Positions 31,786 through 42,090 of a DNA stretch of 64,000 bases are shown here, one piece after another. The notes below the pieces were generated by a model that saw nothing but the letters and a program-made list of their open reading frames with translations, was not told the origin of the DNA and made no database searches. The position numbers and the translations under genes are program-made. This stretch comes from Bettongia penicillata ogilbyi (taxonomy: Eukaryota > Chordata > Mammalia > Diprotodontia > Potoroidae): assembly GCA_023548195.1 (NCBI GenBank), contig JAJHZJ010000121.1:744220-808219 (forward strand), given 5' to 3'. The stretch's first letter is position 1. The number at the start of each line of letters is the position of its first letter.

Positions 31786-32869
31786 TTTTTTATGGAGCTC
31801 AAACAGGAACGGTTCCAGGATAAATTGCTATCCAATGATTATTCTTTATGTGTAATATTCTGTGGGTTATTGTACCACAGCAGTGGATAAAATAACTGAT
31901 TTTTATAACTGAGTAAAAATGTTAGATTATTTTAAAAAGTCTCCTTCATAGTTTTCAAAGATGCTGGGTGGTTTCTAGACTGTCATACTCCCTGCATTAA
32001 AATCTCTGTGAAGCTGAAATCTTCCACCATAAATATTCCTTCAATGCACTGGCCCAGATGATTGACCTTTTCTTCCAAGATAGATTTAATCCCAAATACA
32101 TTGAAAGCAATTAGAGTCCTGAATCTGGTGCTTTGAAACACAAAATAGATACCAGTAGTAAATCATTTATGTCAAAGAGAGTAGGGAAAATAAATCATGA
32201 CATAGGCAAGATGGGAAAACTTCAGAGGCACCAAGAAGATGCTAATCTCATAAAGAAGTTTTTTAAAAAGTGACACTTGGGAGCCTTTCAGAACCAATGA
32301 GAAACTTTCTGGTGCTCCTACGTCTGATCAAGAGCAGCAGAAGGAGGAAATATGGATGATGAACATAAATTCAACCAGCTGGCTTACCCACAGTGGGATT
32401 ATCTAAGGCAGAGAGACCTAGTTTTTTAAATTAATACATGCCACTGACTGTGTAAATTCTTCATTAAAATAATTATGTGGAAAATATGTATGGTGGAAAA
32501 GTTGCCCATCAAGTACCTCTATTCCCTGGGAAGAGTTTATGTGTTTTCAATAATTATAGTTTGAACAACATGGCATCCAGGGATTGTATTTACTTAAAGC
32601 TGTACTTCTCCATTCTTTTATGTAAAGATCTGATTATTTTTTGGCTAATTCTCCCATGCCTCCTTTTCCCTTTTCATGAATAAATTTCAACATAGTACTG
32701 CTTTATGAGATAGACGAGAAGGTGTTAAACATTAGGTGGATGTATTGCCCTTTTGTTATTACTGTAAGACTCGTAGGAAGTGAGGGGTTATAGGGTGGCA
32801 ATGACTTCTCCTATACATCCAGCTTTGACTGGCTGCAGACAGAGTGTTAAGTTCATTACAACACCACTT
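31786..32869. other. repeat-poor tract, nothing identified
   Basis: About 1.1 kb of AT-rich DNA with no named repeat. The frame at 32477-32683 has no domain. Possible unique or regulatory DNA. Confidence 0.45.
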
Positions 32870-33090
32870 CATTTACGTTGTTGTCATTTAATGGTTCCCA
32901 TCATGTCTCACTCTTCATCATCCTATTTGAGGTTTCCTTGGCAAAGATACTGGAAGGGTTTGCCATTTTCTTCTCCAGCTCATCTGACATATGAGAAACT
33001 GAGGCAAACAGGGCTAAGTCACTTGTCCAGGGTCACACAACTAAGAAGTATCTGAGGCCAGATTTGAACAAAGGTCTTCCTGACTATACA
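32870..33090 (-). repeat. tRNA-headed SINE with RTE-like tail
   Basis: 'gttgttgtcatttaatggttc', 'ttccttggcaaagatactgg', 'ctccagctcatctgacatat', 'gccagatttgaacaaaggtc'. Confidence 0.85.
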
Positions 33091-33139
33091 CATATACATA
33101 CACATATTCATATTTTATACGTATTTATGTGTGTATATA

Positions 33140-33252
33140 TTGTTTCCCTACAGCTACTGTTTTATTTGGTCTTTGTATCCACAGGGCCCAGGAAAATATC
33201 TAACACATAGAATACAGTTAATAAATGCTTGTTAATTGATATGATTGACCAA
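33140..33252 (+). mobile_element. L2 LINE 3' end
   Basis: 'ctttgtatccacagggcccag', 'acagttaataaatgcttgtt'. It follows a short TA/CA microsatellite (33088-33138). Confidence 0.7.
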
Positions 33253-33950
33253 TTGAATATGCGTCTGCCTGTGCTTGCTCAGAGGGTAGAACCTCCTTAC
33301 ATCCAGGCATCTTGATCTACTTTGAGAGCCACTGACAATGGACAATGAAAAGACTCATAATGGGTGTGAATAAGCTGCAAAGAGTTACCAGTGATGACTT
33401 GCTTGAGGGAAGTGGGCTAAAATATGTCACTAATGGATTGTGTGCCCTGAAAAGGACACAAAGATGGACAAGAATTGCACAAGATGAGCTTAGGGAGAAG
33501 ACTTTCAGGGTCAGAGCCAAGAGGGCAAAGGAGAGAAAGCATCTAATCTTTCCCAACATTCCTCTAAAAAATACTTCAAAAAAATGCTTCAAACTGAATT
33601 CTGGAGGAGCATAATCAACAAAAGGTTGGGATAAAGCATTTTCTCAGCCCATGACAACTTAAGAAGTTGAAAGAAGAGGTCTGTGACACTGCCCATGTGG
33701 CAACAACAAAAGGTATGAGTCTCAAAGGTGGCAACAGCAGCAGCAGTAACAGCAGCTTTGGGAGCTCTTGACTCAGAGATGATAACCATACCATGTTGGA
33801 AGCACCCAAAACTTCTAGACCCCAAAAAACTCTCTCTGAAAATATCAGTGTAGAAAAAACTAAAATCTGGCACAGTTCCCCCCATTTTTCACTCCAAGAA
33901 AAGAGTCCAATTTTAATAAAAGGTTCAAAGTCAAGAAACAGAATGGGGAA

Positions 33951-34945
33951 ATGAGCAAAGAAGAAAAAAAGAATCTAGTCATGAAAATGTGTTAGGGTAA
34001 ATCAAAACATAAATTCAGAAGAAGACAATGATATAAAAATAGCTACAAGAAAAGTGTAGAAGAAAAAAAAAGTATGAATTGGACATAAGCCCAAAAAGAA
34101 TTCCTAGAAGAGCTAAAAAAAGATTTTCAAAATCAAAAAAGAGTGGTAGAGGAAAAATTAGAAAAAGAGAGCTATACAAAAAAAATTAACAAAAGACAAT
34201 TAAGAGCTTGGCAAAAGAGACACAAAAATTACTGAAGAAAATAACATTTTAAAAGTAGAATTGACCAACTGGAAAAAGAGGCAAAAAAGCTTGCTGAAGA
34301 TAGTTCCTTAAGAATTAGAATTTTATAAGTGGGAGTTAATAACTTTATGAGACGTTAGGAAACAATAAAATAAACTCAAAGGAATGGGGGAAAAAGAAAA
34401 TGTGGAAAATCTCATTGGAAAAACAACTGACCTGGAAATAGATCAAGGTTAAAAATTATTACTGCCTGAAAGTAATAACCAAAGAATAAACCTAGATATT
34501 ATATTTCAAGAAATTATAAAGCTGCCTTGATATCCTAGAACCAGAAGGTAAAGTTGAAATTTAAAGAATCCATCAATCATCTACTGAAAGAGATCCCAAA
34601 ATGAAACTCCAAGGAGTCAAATTCCACAGCTCCCATGTCAAAGAGAAAATACTTCAAAGCATCTGGAAAGAAAACATTCAAATATTATTGGGCCACAGTT
34701 AGGCTGACACAAGATTTAGGAGCTACCGTATTAAAGGAATGAAGGATTTGGAAAATGATATTCTAGAAGACAAAAGAACTAGACAACAAAAAATAGTAAC
34801 CTGCCCAGCAAAACTGAGTAGTATCCTTCAGAGGAAAATGTATATTCATTGAAATAGAGGACTTTCAAGCATTCCTGATGAAAAGACCAGAGCTAAATAA
34901 AAATTTTGACTTTCAAATAAAAAAATTCAAGAGAAGCATAAAGAG
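33951..34945 (+). pseudogene. L1 ORF1 pseudogene
   Basis: The start ATG at 33951 (gaaatgagcaaagaagaa) is in the position seen in other copies. The order is coiled-coil-like sequence (34100-34330, 'gaagagctaaaaaaagatttt'), the RRM-like part (34430-34570), the C-terminal part (34640-34830, 'catctggaaagaaaacattc' to 'cccagcaaaactgagtag'), and the terminal segment (ttgaaatagaggactttcaa). Stops and frameshifts are frequent. L1 ORF1p is the RNA-binding component of the retrotransposition particle. Confidence 0.8.
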
Positions 34946-35430
34946 GTAAATGTGGAAGAAAAAATTATAAAAGACTTTATAAAGTTAAATTGTTTAAAAT
35001 GTGGGAAGATGATACATATAAGTCCTAAAAATGTTATCACTATTAGGGAACTCCACATAGATGAAGGACAAAAAAATCATTTATTTTGGAATAATCTTAA
35101 AAATAAAGGATGGGTGAGAAAGAGGGATGCACTGGGAAAGGGGTGAAGGGAGAAGAAGAATGGGGAAATTTATCTCACATATAATAGGCTCATAAGGAAG
35201 AGTTTTTACAGTGGAGGAAATGGTAGGAGTGGGAGAGAGGCAATGCTTAAACATCATTCATTAAAATTTCTTCAAAGAGGAAAGACCATACACTCACAAT
35301 TGGTTATAGAAATCTATTTTATCTAACAAGGTAGTATAAAGGGATGATGAAAGGCTGATAAAATGGTGAACAGATTAAGAGAGATGATAGCCAGAAGTGA
35401 AGCAGACTTTTGAGAAGGGACAAGGTAAAT

Positions 35431-35555
35431 AGAGAGAGAGGAAGAAAGAGAGGGAGGAAGAAAAGGAGAGAGGGAGGAAGGGAGGAAGAGCAAGAGAGAG
35501 ACAGACAGAGAGAGAGGGAGAGAGGGGGGGGTGGAGAGAGAGAGGCGGGGAGAGA

Positions 35556-35626
<71 letters not shown>

Positions 35627-35632
35627 AAATAT
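35431..35632. repeat. (GA)n microsatellite in the L1 inter-ORF region
   Basis: Purine-only tract, ending in about 60 bp of pure GA (35564-35623). Open frames through it on both strands are artefacts. The same region of the L1 at 50900-51060 is GA-rich but not expanded, so the microsatellite grew from native L1 sequence. Confidence 0.95.
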
Positions 35633-35649
35633 GAGGGAGGGAAAGGTAG

Positions 35650-37330
35650 ATAGAAGTAATAACTGTGAATGTGAATGGGATGAATTTACCCATTAAACAT
35701 AAGCATATAACAGAATGGATTGGAAACCAGAATCCACCAATATATTGTTTACAAGAGACACACCTGAAACAGAAAGACACAGTTAAAATAAGAGACTGGA
35801 ATCAAATCTATTATGCTTCAGCTGAAACAAAAAAAGGCAGAGGTACCAATCATGATCTCAAACAAAGCAAAAGCAAAAATAGACTTAATTAAAAGGGATA
35901 AGCAGAGAAACAAGATCTTGTTAAGAGGTACCATAAATAAAGTAATTTCAATATTAAACATAAATGCACCAAATGGCATAGCATCCAAATTCTTAAAGGA
36001 AAATGTAATATTACAATGTAACATAAAAATGATAATTCTACCTAAATTAATTTATCTGGTGTCATACCAATCAAACTATGAAAATTATTTTATAGAGCTA
36101 GAAAAAAATTACAAAATTCAACTGGAAGAACAAAAGGTGAGAATATTAAGAGAATCAATGAAAAAAAACTCTAAGGAAGGTGACCCAGCAGTACCAGATT
36201 ACAAACTGTGATACAAAGGGGTAATCATTATGACAGTCTGGTACTGGCTAAGAAACAGAGTGGTGGAACAGTGGAATAGATTAGGTATGTAATAAACAGT
36301 AGGAAATGACCACAATATTCTAGTGTTTGATATACCAAATATCCAAGGTTTTAGTACAAGAACTCACTATTTGACAAAAATTGCTGAGACAATTGGAAAG
36401 TAGCTTGGTAGTAACAAGGCACAGACTAATATCTCACACCACAGAGATAAATAAGGTCAAAATGAGTAAACATTTTAGACGAAAGGGTAAGATCATAAAC
36501 AAATTAGGGGATGCATGAAAAAATTTACTTGTCAGATCTATAGCTAAGTCAAGAGTTTGATTTATGATCAAACAAGAAATAGAAAAGATCACAGGAAGTA
36601 AAATGGATTTGATTTAAAAGGTTTTATGCAAACAAAACCAATGCAGCCAAAAAAGAAGGAAAGCAGGAAACTGGGAAAACATTCTTACAAGTTTTTTCTG
36701 ATAAAGGCTTCATTTCTCAAATATGTAAGCCATTGAGCAAAATTTATAAAAATAAGAACTATTTCCCAATTAATAAATGGTAAAAGAACCAAACAGACAA
36801 TTTTCAGAAGGAGAAATTAATGCTGTCAATAGTCATATGAAAATACCTTAAATAACTTTGATTAGAGAAATGAAAATTAAAACAACTTTGAGATACCATC
36901 TCAAGCCTATCAGATTGACTAACATGACAGAAAAGGAAATTAAAAATGCTGGAGGGCACATGGAAAAAAAGAATTATGAATTAGTTCAACCATCCTGGAA
37001 AACAGTTTGGAACTATGCCACAAAGGGCTATAAAAAATATACAAATACTGAGTCAAATTCTCTATTATTGTTAGAGACCAAAGAAAAAGACTTATATGCA
37101 TAAAAATGTTTATAGCAGCTCTTTTTGTAGTGGCAAAGAATTTGAAATTGATGAGATGACCATCAATTGGGGAACAACTGAACAAGTATGTTGTAGTATA
37201 TAATTGTGATGGGATGCTCTTGTGCTAAAATGAATGAGTAGGGTGGTTTCAGAAAAACCTATGAACACTTATATGAACTGACGTAAAGTGAAGTGAGCAG
37301 AAACAGGAGAACAGTGTACACAATAATCGC
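35650..37330 (+). pseudogene. L1 ORF2 pseudogene: endonuclease start fused to C-terminal region
   Basis: Intact L1 ORF2 encodes an AP-type endonuclease, a reverse transcriptase and a cysteine-rich C-terminus. Here the endonuclease start is clear (35665-35790: NVNGMNLPIKHK, then YCLQETHLKQKD, containing the QETH catalytic motif). At about 36010 the sequence jumps to a region normally beyond the RT core (MIILPKLIYLVS, then PDYKL near 36195). One frame runs across the junction (35813-36211). The C-terminal part continues at 36858-37103 (TTLRYHLKPIRL, then LVQPSWKTVWN). All RT motifs are absent. Confidence 0.85.
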
Positions 37331-37599
37331 AATATTGACACAATGATCAACTGTGAACCATGAATTCAGAATAAGGAATACTTTTTTTCACTTTATGTTC
37401 CTTGTTTTTCATTTTTTTTTTTTGCAACATGGGCTTACGTGGAAATATGTTTTGCATGACTTCATATGTATAATTGATATCATATTACTTGTCTTCTCAA
37501 TGGGTAGTTGAGGGATGTGAGGGAAGGAGAAATTTGGAACTCAAACAAAATTTAAAAGAACATTAAAAATGTTTTTAAAAAATAAGTTAAGGAGACTTT

Positions 37600-38334
37600 G
37601 GATTAAACTCCTGTTTCATCAAAGCATCAAAAAACAACCATGATTTTCTGGAAGCTGAGCATCAAGAGCTGCCTAGTCAAGAGAACAGTTTGACCATTCT
37701 GTTCACTTTTCCACTCCCATCTTTTTCTTATTCCTTCATGACTCACAGCAAACCTCAAGAACTTTTAATAGGAAACTGTAATCCAGAGAAGGTTTCCAAA
37801 GAAGAAAGACAAATTATCCAGTTAAAGGTCCCAGAAAAGTTTCAGTCAACAACTCTGTCCCAATTCCTCATCCCATCACTTCATAGCCTGTACTTTCTAC
37901 CCAATTCTCATCATTGTCTACTTTATCCTGGCTAAGGATGAATCCAAAATGGCCTTTTTGGCTTCTGAAATATTTCTTTTTTCATATTTTCAGGAAGCTC
38001 TTGATTTAGAATGCTTGAACAAAAAATCACCATCTATTCATATTTGCCTTTCATCTCTCTCCCAGCTTTCCATCACTTAGCTTGACTTGCCTGTAAGCTG
38101 TTATTTGAGTTTTTCTGCTTTTTTTTCAACACAGTACCCAACCCGCCAGGTCCAAGTTAAGTCTTAGTCATTTGTAAGGCCACTTCAATCCAGACTGATC
38201 TCTCTGTTCCCTAACTCTCAGTCCAGAAATGGGTAAGGGGATCTAGAAACTGGTTAGAAAGATTACAGAGGATGTCAGTGCCAGCACTACTGTTTGGCCA
38301 CTCCATTGCCCATGCTGATATTTAGGTCATAGTT
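37600..38334. other. no recognisable feature
   Basis: Unassigned DNA. The frame at 37690-37935 has no known domain. Confidence 0.45.
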
Positions 38335-38462
38335 CCAGGGCAAGGAGAAATGCTTTCAGTCCCACGGGATCAGGATCACATAGCCAGTATGTGTCAGAAG
38401 CAAGATTTGAACTCAGATCTTCCTGACTCTGAGGTCACTTCTTCGTTCAATGTGTCCCTTGT
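38335..38462 (-). repeat. MIR-related SINE fragment
   Basis: 'ggatcacatagccagtatgtg', 'gatttgaactcagatcttcc', 'tgactctgaggtcact'. Confidence 0.65.
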
Positions 38463-39104
38463 TGAATTGAAGAAAACTGAGTGGAAGATCTATTAGTCCT
38501 ACTTCACCATTCTGAAATGGTGAAGACTTAATGAAGGATATTTGATTCTAATTAGATTCATTGTAGTTTAAAGAGATAGACCTGGATTCAGGCTGAAGGA
38601 TTATTCCACTCATCCTGCCCTTTCCTTGCCTGTCTTCTCATCCATTCATTCCCACTAGGTGTTTAGTTAACATGAATCATAAAAAGACACTAATTCACCT
38701 GACTGGTTTTCTCTGGGAGGAGGATGACCTAGCCTCCTGGGGAGGAGGAGGCCATCAGGGAATATAAGTGATGCTTTCGTATTTCATTCCAGCTTCCTAC
38801 AATACCTGCCAGTTCTGAGTGAAATACTGCATGATATATCCAAGGAATGTCCAAGTTAGGGAGTTCAATCACAGGATATCTGGTTTGGGAATTAAATTAG
38901 CTACCCATGGAGGAAAATCAATTTCTATTTGATAAAGCCCTCGCTAGTAGATGATGGACTAAGCAGAGTTATAATTAGCATAGCTATCAGTGTATATGAA
39001 GACAAATTTGCAGTATTGACAAGGAAAAGAAAAGGTTGCTACAGTTCATCTGAGAAGCAGGGGTGCTTTGTTCCTCAGGATAGAATGCCCCAGAGCCTGT
39101 GAAT
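38463..39104. other. no recognisable feature
   Basis: Unassigned mixed DNA. No known repeat or coding domain. Confidence 0.45.
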
Positions 39105-39462
39105 GGGAGCTTAGAGTTATATGGGACATACATCATGTAAGATAATTTGACATGGGCTATCATGTAAAGAAAATTTCCATATTCGTTAAAATTGTGAAAG
39201 AAGAAACAGATCAAAAGGAAAAAGAACATGAAAAAGAATAAAGTAAGTGAAAAAAGGATGCTTCAATCTGTATTCAGAGGCCATCAGTTCTTTATCTGGA
39301 TGTGGATAAGCATTTTTTCTTGAGTCCTTTGTACTTGTCTTGGATCATTCTGCTGCTGAGAGGAGCTGAGTCATTCACAGTTGACCATCATGCAGTATTG
39401 CTGATACTGTGTTCAATGTTTTCCCGGTTCTGTTCATTTCACTTTGTATCAGTTTGTACAAG

Positions 39463-39717
39463 GTAAGAAAAGAAACTACATCTTGCTAAAAGGTACAATA
39501 GACAATGAAGTAATGTAAATGTTAAACAAATATGCACCAAATGGCATATATGCACCCTAATTCTTAAAGAAGAAATTAAGTGAGCTATAGGTTCATGAAC
39601 AAACTAGAAGTAGAGAGCATTACAAAATATAAAATAGATAATTTTGATTATATTAAATTAAAAAGCTTTTGCACAAACCAAATCAATGCAACCAAGATTA
39701 AAGGAAAAGCAGGCAGT
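39463..39717 (+). mobile_element. inverted L1 ORF2 segment inside the minus-strand L1
   Basis: 'aactacatcttgctaaaagg' to 'atgcaccaaatggcatat' matches the endonuclease region at 51427-51510. It then jumps at about 39580 to 'ataattttgattatattaaattaaaaagctttt', which matches 54187-54220. The flanking minus-strand L1 (39460 and 39718) is contiguous without it. Confidence 0.75.
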
Positions 39718-40380
39718 CAGTTCATAATTTCTTATAGTATTCCAATACATTCAAATACCACAGCTTGTTCAGGCATTCTCCAGTTGATGGGTTTTCCCTC
39801 AGTTTCCAATATTTTTCCACCATGAAAAGGGCTGCTATAAATACTTTTGCACACATGGGTCCTTTTTCCTTTTTATGATCCCTTTGGGATATAGACCCAG
39901 TAGTGGTATTGCTGGATTAAAGGGAATGCACAATTTGTCTGCCCTCTGGGCTTATTTCCAAATTGTCCTCCAGAATGGTTGGACCTCCCTATGGTTGGAA
40001 CTTCACCAACAATGCATTTGTGTTTCAATTTTCCCACATCCTCTCCAACATTTATCATTTTTCCTTTTTGTCATCTTAGCCTATAGAATAGGTGTGAGGT
40101 GGTACCCTCAGGCTTGTTTTTATTTGCCTTTCTCTAATCAATCAAGAGCATTTCTTCATATGCCTAAAGATAGCTTTGATTTCTTATCTGAAAATTTCCT
40201 GTTCATATCCTTTATTTATCAATTGGGGAATGGTCTGTATCTTACAAATTTAACTCAATTCTCTGAGAAATATTTGAAAAATGAGGCCTTTATTAGAGGT
40301 GCTTGCTACAAAGATTGTTTCCCATCTTTCTTCTTTCCCTCTAATCTTGGTTGCATTAATTTAGTTTGTGCAAAATGTTT
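39718..40380 (-). pseudogene. L1 ORF2 C-terminal relic
   Basis: The reverse complement contains 'ggtaccacctcacacctat' and 'ctggaggacaatttggaaa', corresponding to the C-terminal ORF2 region at 36890-37030. An opposite-strand frame of 169 codons at 39875-40384 is an antisense shadow of it. RT and endonuclease are absent in this orientation. Confidence 0.8.
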
Positions 40381-40534
40381 TTAATTTAATATAATGAAAA
40401 TTATGTATTTCACTCTATCTTATTTTTCCTCCACTTTGTCCTCTCTCTCCTTTTTCCGTTTCCCTCCTTGACATTGTTTTGTTTCTGTCTATTACCTCCC
40501 CTGGCCTACACTCTTCTTCTGTCTGGGGTTGTTT

Positions 40535-40949
40535 TGTTTTTATTCTTTTGAATTTAGTTGACTCTTGATGTCTCACTAGCTTTCACTTTCCCAAGTATAG
40601 TTTTTAAAGAATTATTTTCCTCAGTTAGCTTTTGTGCTTCCTTTTCCATTTGGCCAATTCTACTTTCTAAGCAGTTATTTTATTTTTCCAAGCTGTTGAC
40701 TCTTTTTCATAATTCTCTTACATCACTCTTCTTTTTCCAATTTTTCTTCTACTTTTCTAATATGATTTGAAGCTCTTTTTTGAGCTCTTCCGTGAGTTCT
40801 TTCTGGGCTTAAGACTACTTCCATTTTTCTTTGGGGCTTTGCCCATAGGGGTTGTGACATTGTCCTTTTCTGAGTTTGTGTCTGTCTTTCCTGTCACCAT
40901 AATAACTTTTTATCGTCAGATTCTTTTGTTGATGTTGTTATTTACTCAT
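40535..40949 (-). pseudogene. L1 ORF1 N-terminal relic
   Basis: The ATG at 40949 on the minus strand is followed by a charged, coiled-coil-like stretch (EELKKELQ-like region near 40770, then QMEKEAQKLTEENNSLK-like near 40640). It ends in A-rich sequence without the RRM or C-terminal domains. Multiple stops. Confidence 0.7.
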
Positions 40950-41690
40950 AATTTTTGGCCTTTTTCCTTTCTTTTAAATTTGAGTTCTGCTCCTGGAACA
41001 AAAGGGGCACTGTCTCAAGCTTCTTGTGCCAGTGACTGGAAGCGCTGAATGCTTACCTGGTGCTGCACTGATGTTGTCTGGAGGCCCATGGGGAACCCTC
41101 ATGTCTGGTGCAGTGCTGAGGGGCTGGGGTGGGGAGTGGCTGGCACCGCTGAAGGCTGTAGGGAGCTGGCAACTTTTCTGACACTGAGCCAGGGTACTAG
41201 TGCTGTTATCTGGTGTGTGCTGAGGCTGGTGTGATACTTCTGCATTCCCTGGGGCTACACTGAAGCATTCAGAGGTCTGACTGCTGAAGGTTGTCTGTTT
41301 GCCCAGGGCTATGCTGAAACACACAGTGTTTCTCAGAGCTGGAATCTGCCTGTTCTCCTGGTTATGCTGAATCCTGGTGTGGGCGTTTGCCAGCTCCACT
41401 GCACTGAGACTCAGGCTATCCTGCTGGTTTTCTAAGGTGGGACTTCCTGCTGACTTTCTGGGATGCTTCCTGTCCTGGACCACCTTTTCCTTTTACCTAT
41501 GTGAGACAGATCTTTCTTGACTATCTTTCAAGTTCTTGGGCTAAAAGATTGTTTCATCCTGTCTTTCTGCTGGTCCTTCTGTTCTAGGATTTGTTTTGGG
41601 GTGCTATGTTATGGTTGTTTGGAGGTAAATATGGAGAGTTATGTCTATTTACTGCTTATTCTGCCATCTTGGCTCCCCTCAGATTTATCT
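40950..41690 (-). promoter_or_regulatory. L1 5' UTR
   Basis: About 740 bp, GC-richer than the surroundings, with imperfect repeats of 'gctgaa/ctgagg'-type units on the plus strand (41030-41420). L1 5' UTRs contain the internal promoter. The 169-codon frame at 40974-41483 (minus), full of Ser, Gln and His, lies wholly within this UTR and is unlikely to be a protein. Confidence 0.65.
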
Positions 41691-41849
41691 TCTTTGGAAG
41701 CCCTATGGGGGAATGCAGACAAGACTCATTCAGGATACAATGACATGACCCAGGTAGAGTTTATGCAAGTAGAAGGAATGCCCACATTGCTGAGAACATA
41801 AATCTATGGAAGTCTTGATGTACTATATGAAATAGCATAGTCAACAAGG

Positions 41850-42090
41850 CAGTGCAGTGGATAAAGCACTGGATCTGGAGTCTGGAAAACTCACTTTCCT
41901 GAATTCAAATCTAGTCTTAGACATTTACTAGCAGTATGACCCTGGGTAAGTCACTTAACCCTGTTTGCCTTGGCTTCCCCATCTGTAAAATGAGCTGGAA
42001 AAGGAAATGGCAAACCATTCCGGTATCTTTACCAGGAAAACTTCAAATGGGATCATGGAGAATTGGACCTTACTGAAATGACAGAAGAAG
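41850..42090 (+). repeat. tRNA-headed SINE with RTE-like tail, near full length
   Basis: 'aaggcagtgcagtggataaag', 'gaccctgggtaagtcactta', 'gagctggaaaaggaaatggc', 'aaaccattccggtatcttta'. Confidence 0.9.

Larger units (their letters stand above)
33506..37586 (+). mobile_element. L1 LINE with both ends but a large in-frame ORF2 deletion
   Basis: The 5' UTR starts near 'cagagccaagagggcaaag'. ORF1 relic, purine-rich inter-ORF region, ORF2 relic and an L1 3' UTR end follow. At about 4.1 kb it is roughly 2 kb short. Possible target duplications TTAGGGAGAAGACTTT (33490-33505) and TTAAGGAGACTTT (37587-37599) differ by a 3-base gap and one substitution. Comparison with the copy at 51130-55258 shows that the missing part is the reverse-transcriptase region. 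Confidence 0.85.
39105..41690 (-). mobile_element. internally deleted and rearranged L1
   Basis: Read on the minus strand: the 5' UTR starts near 41685 ('agccaagatggcagaataag'), then ORF1 (40949 downward), an abrupt passage near 40430 to the ORF2 C-terminal part, and the 3' UTR (39285 down to about 39105). Between 39463 and 39717 a plus-strand L1 segment replaces the expected sequence. No poly(A) tail is visible at the left end. Confidence 0.8.

Noticed and set aside
40974..41483. 169-codon minus-strand frame rich in Ser, Gln, His
   Set aside because: It lies within the 5' UTR of a minus-strand L1 and shows no domain; L1 leaders are GC-richer and often open by chance.
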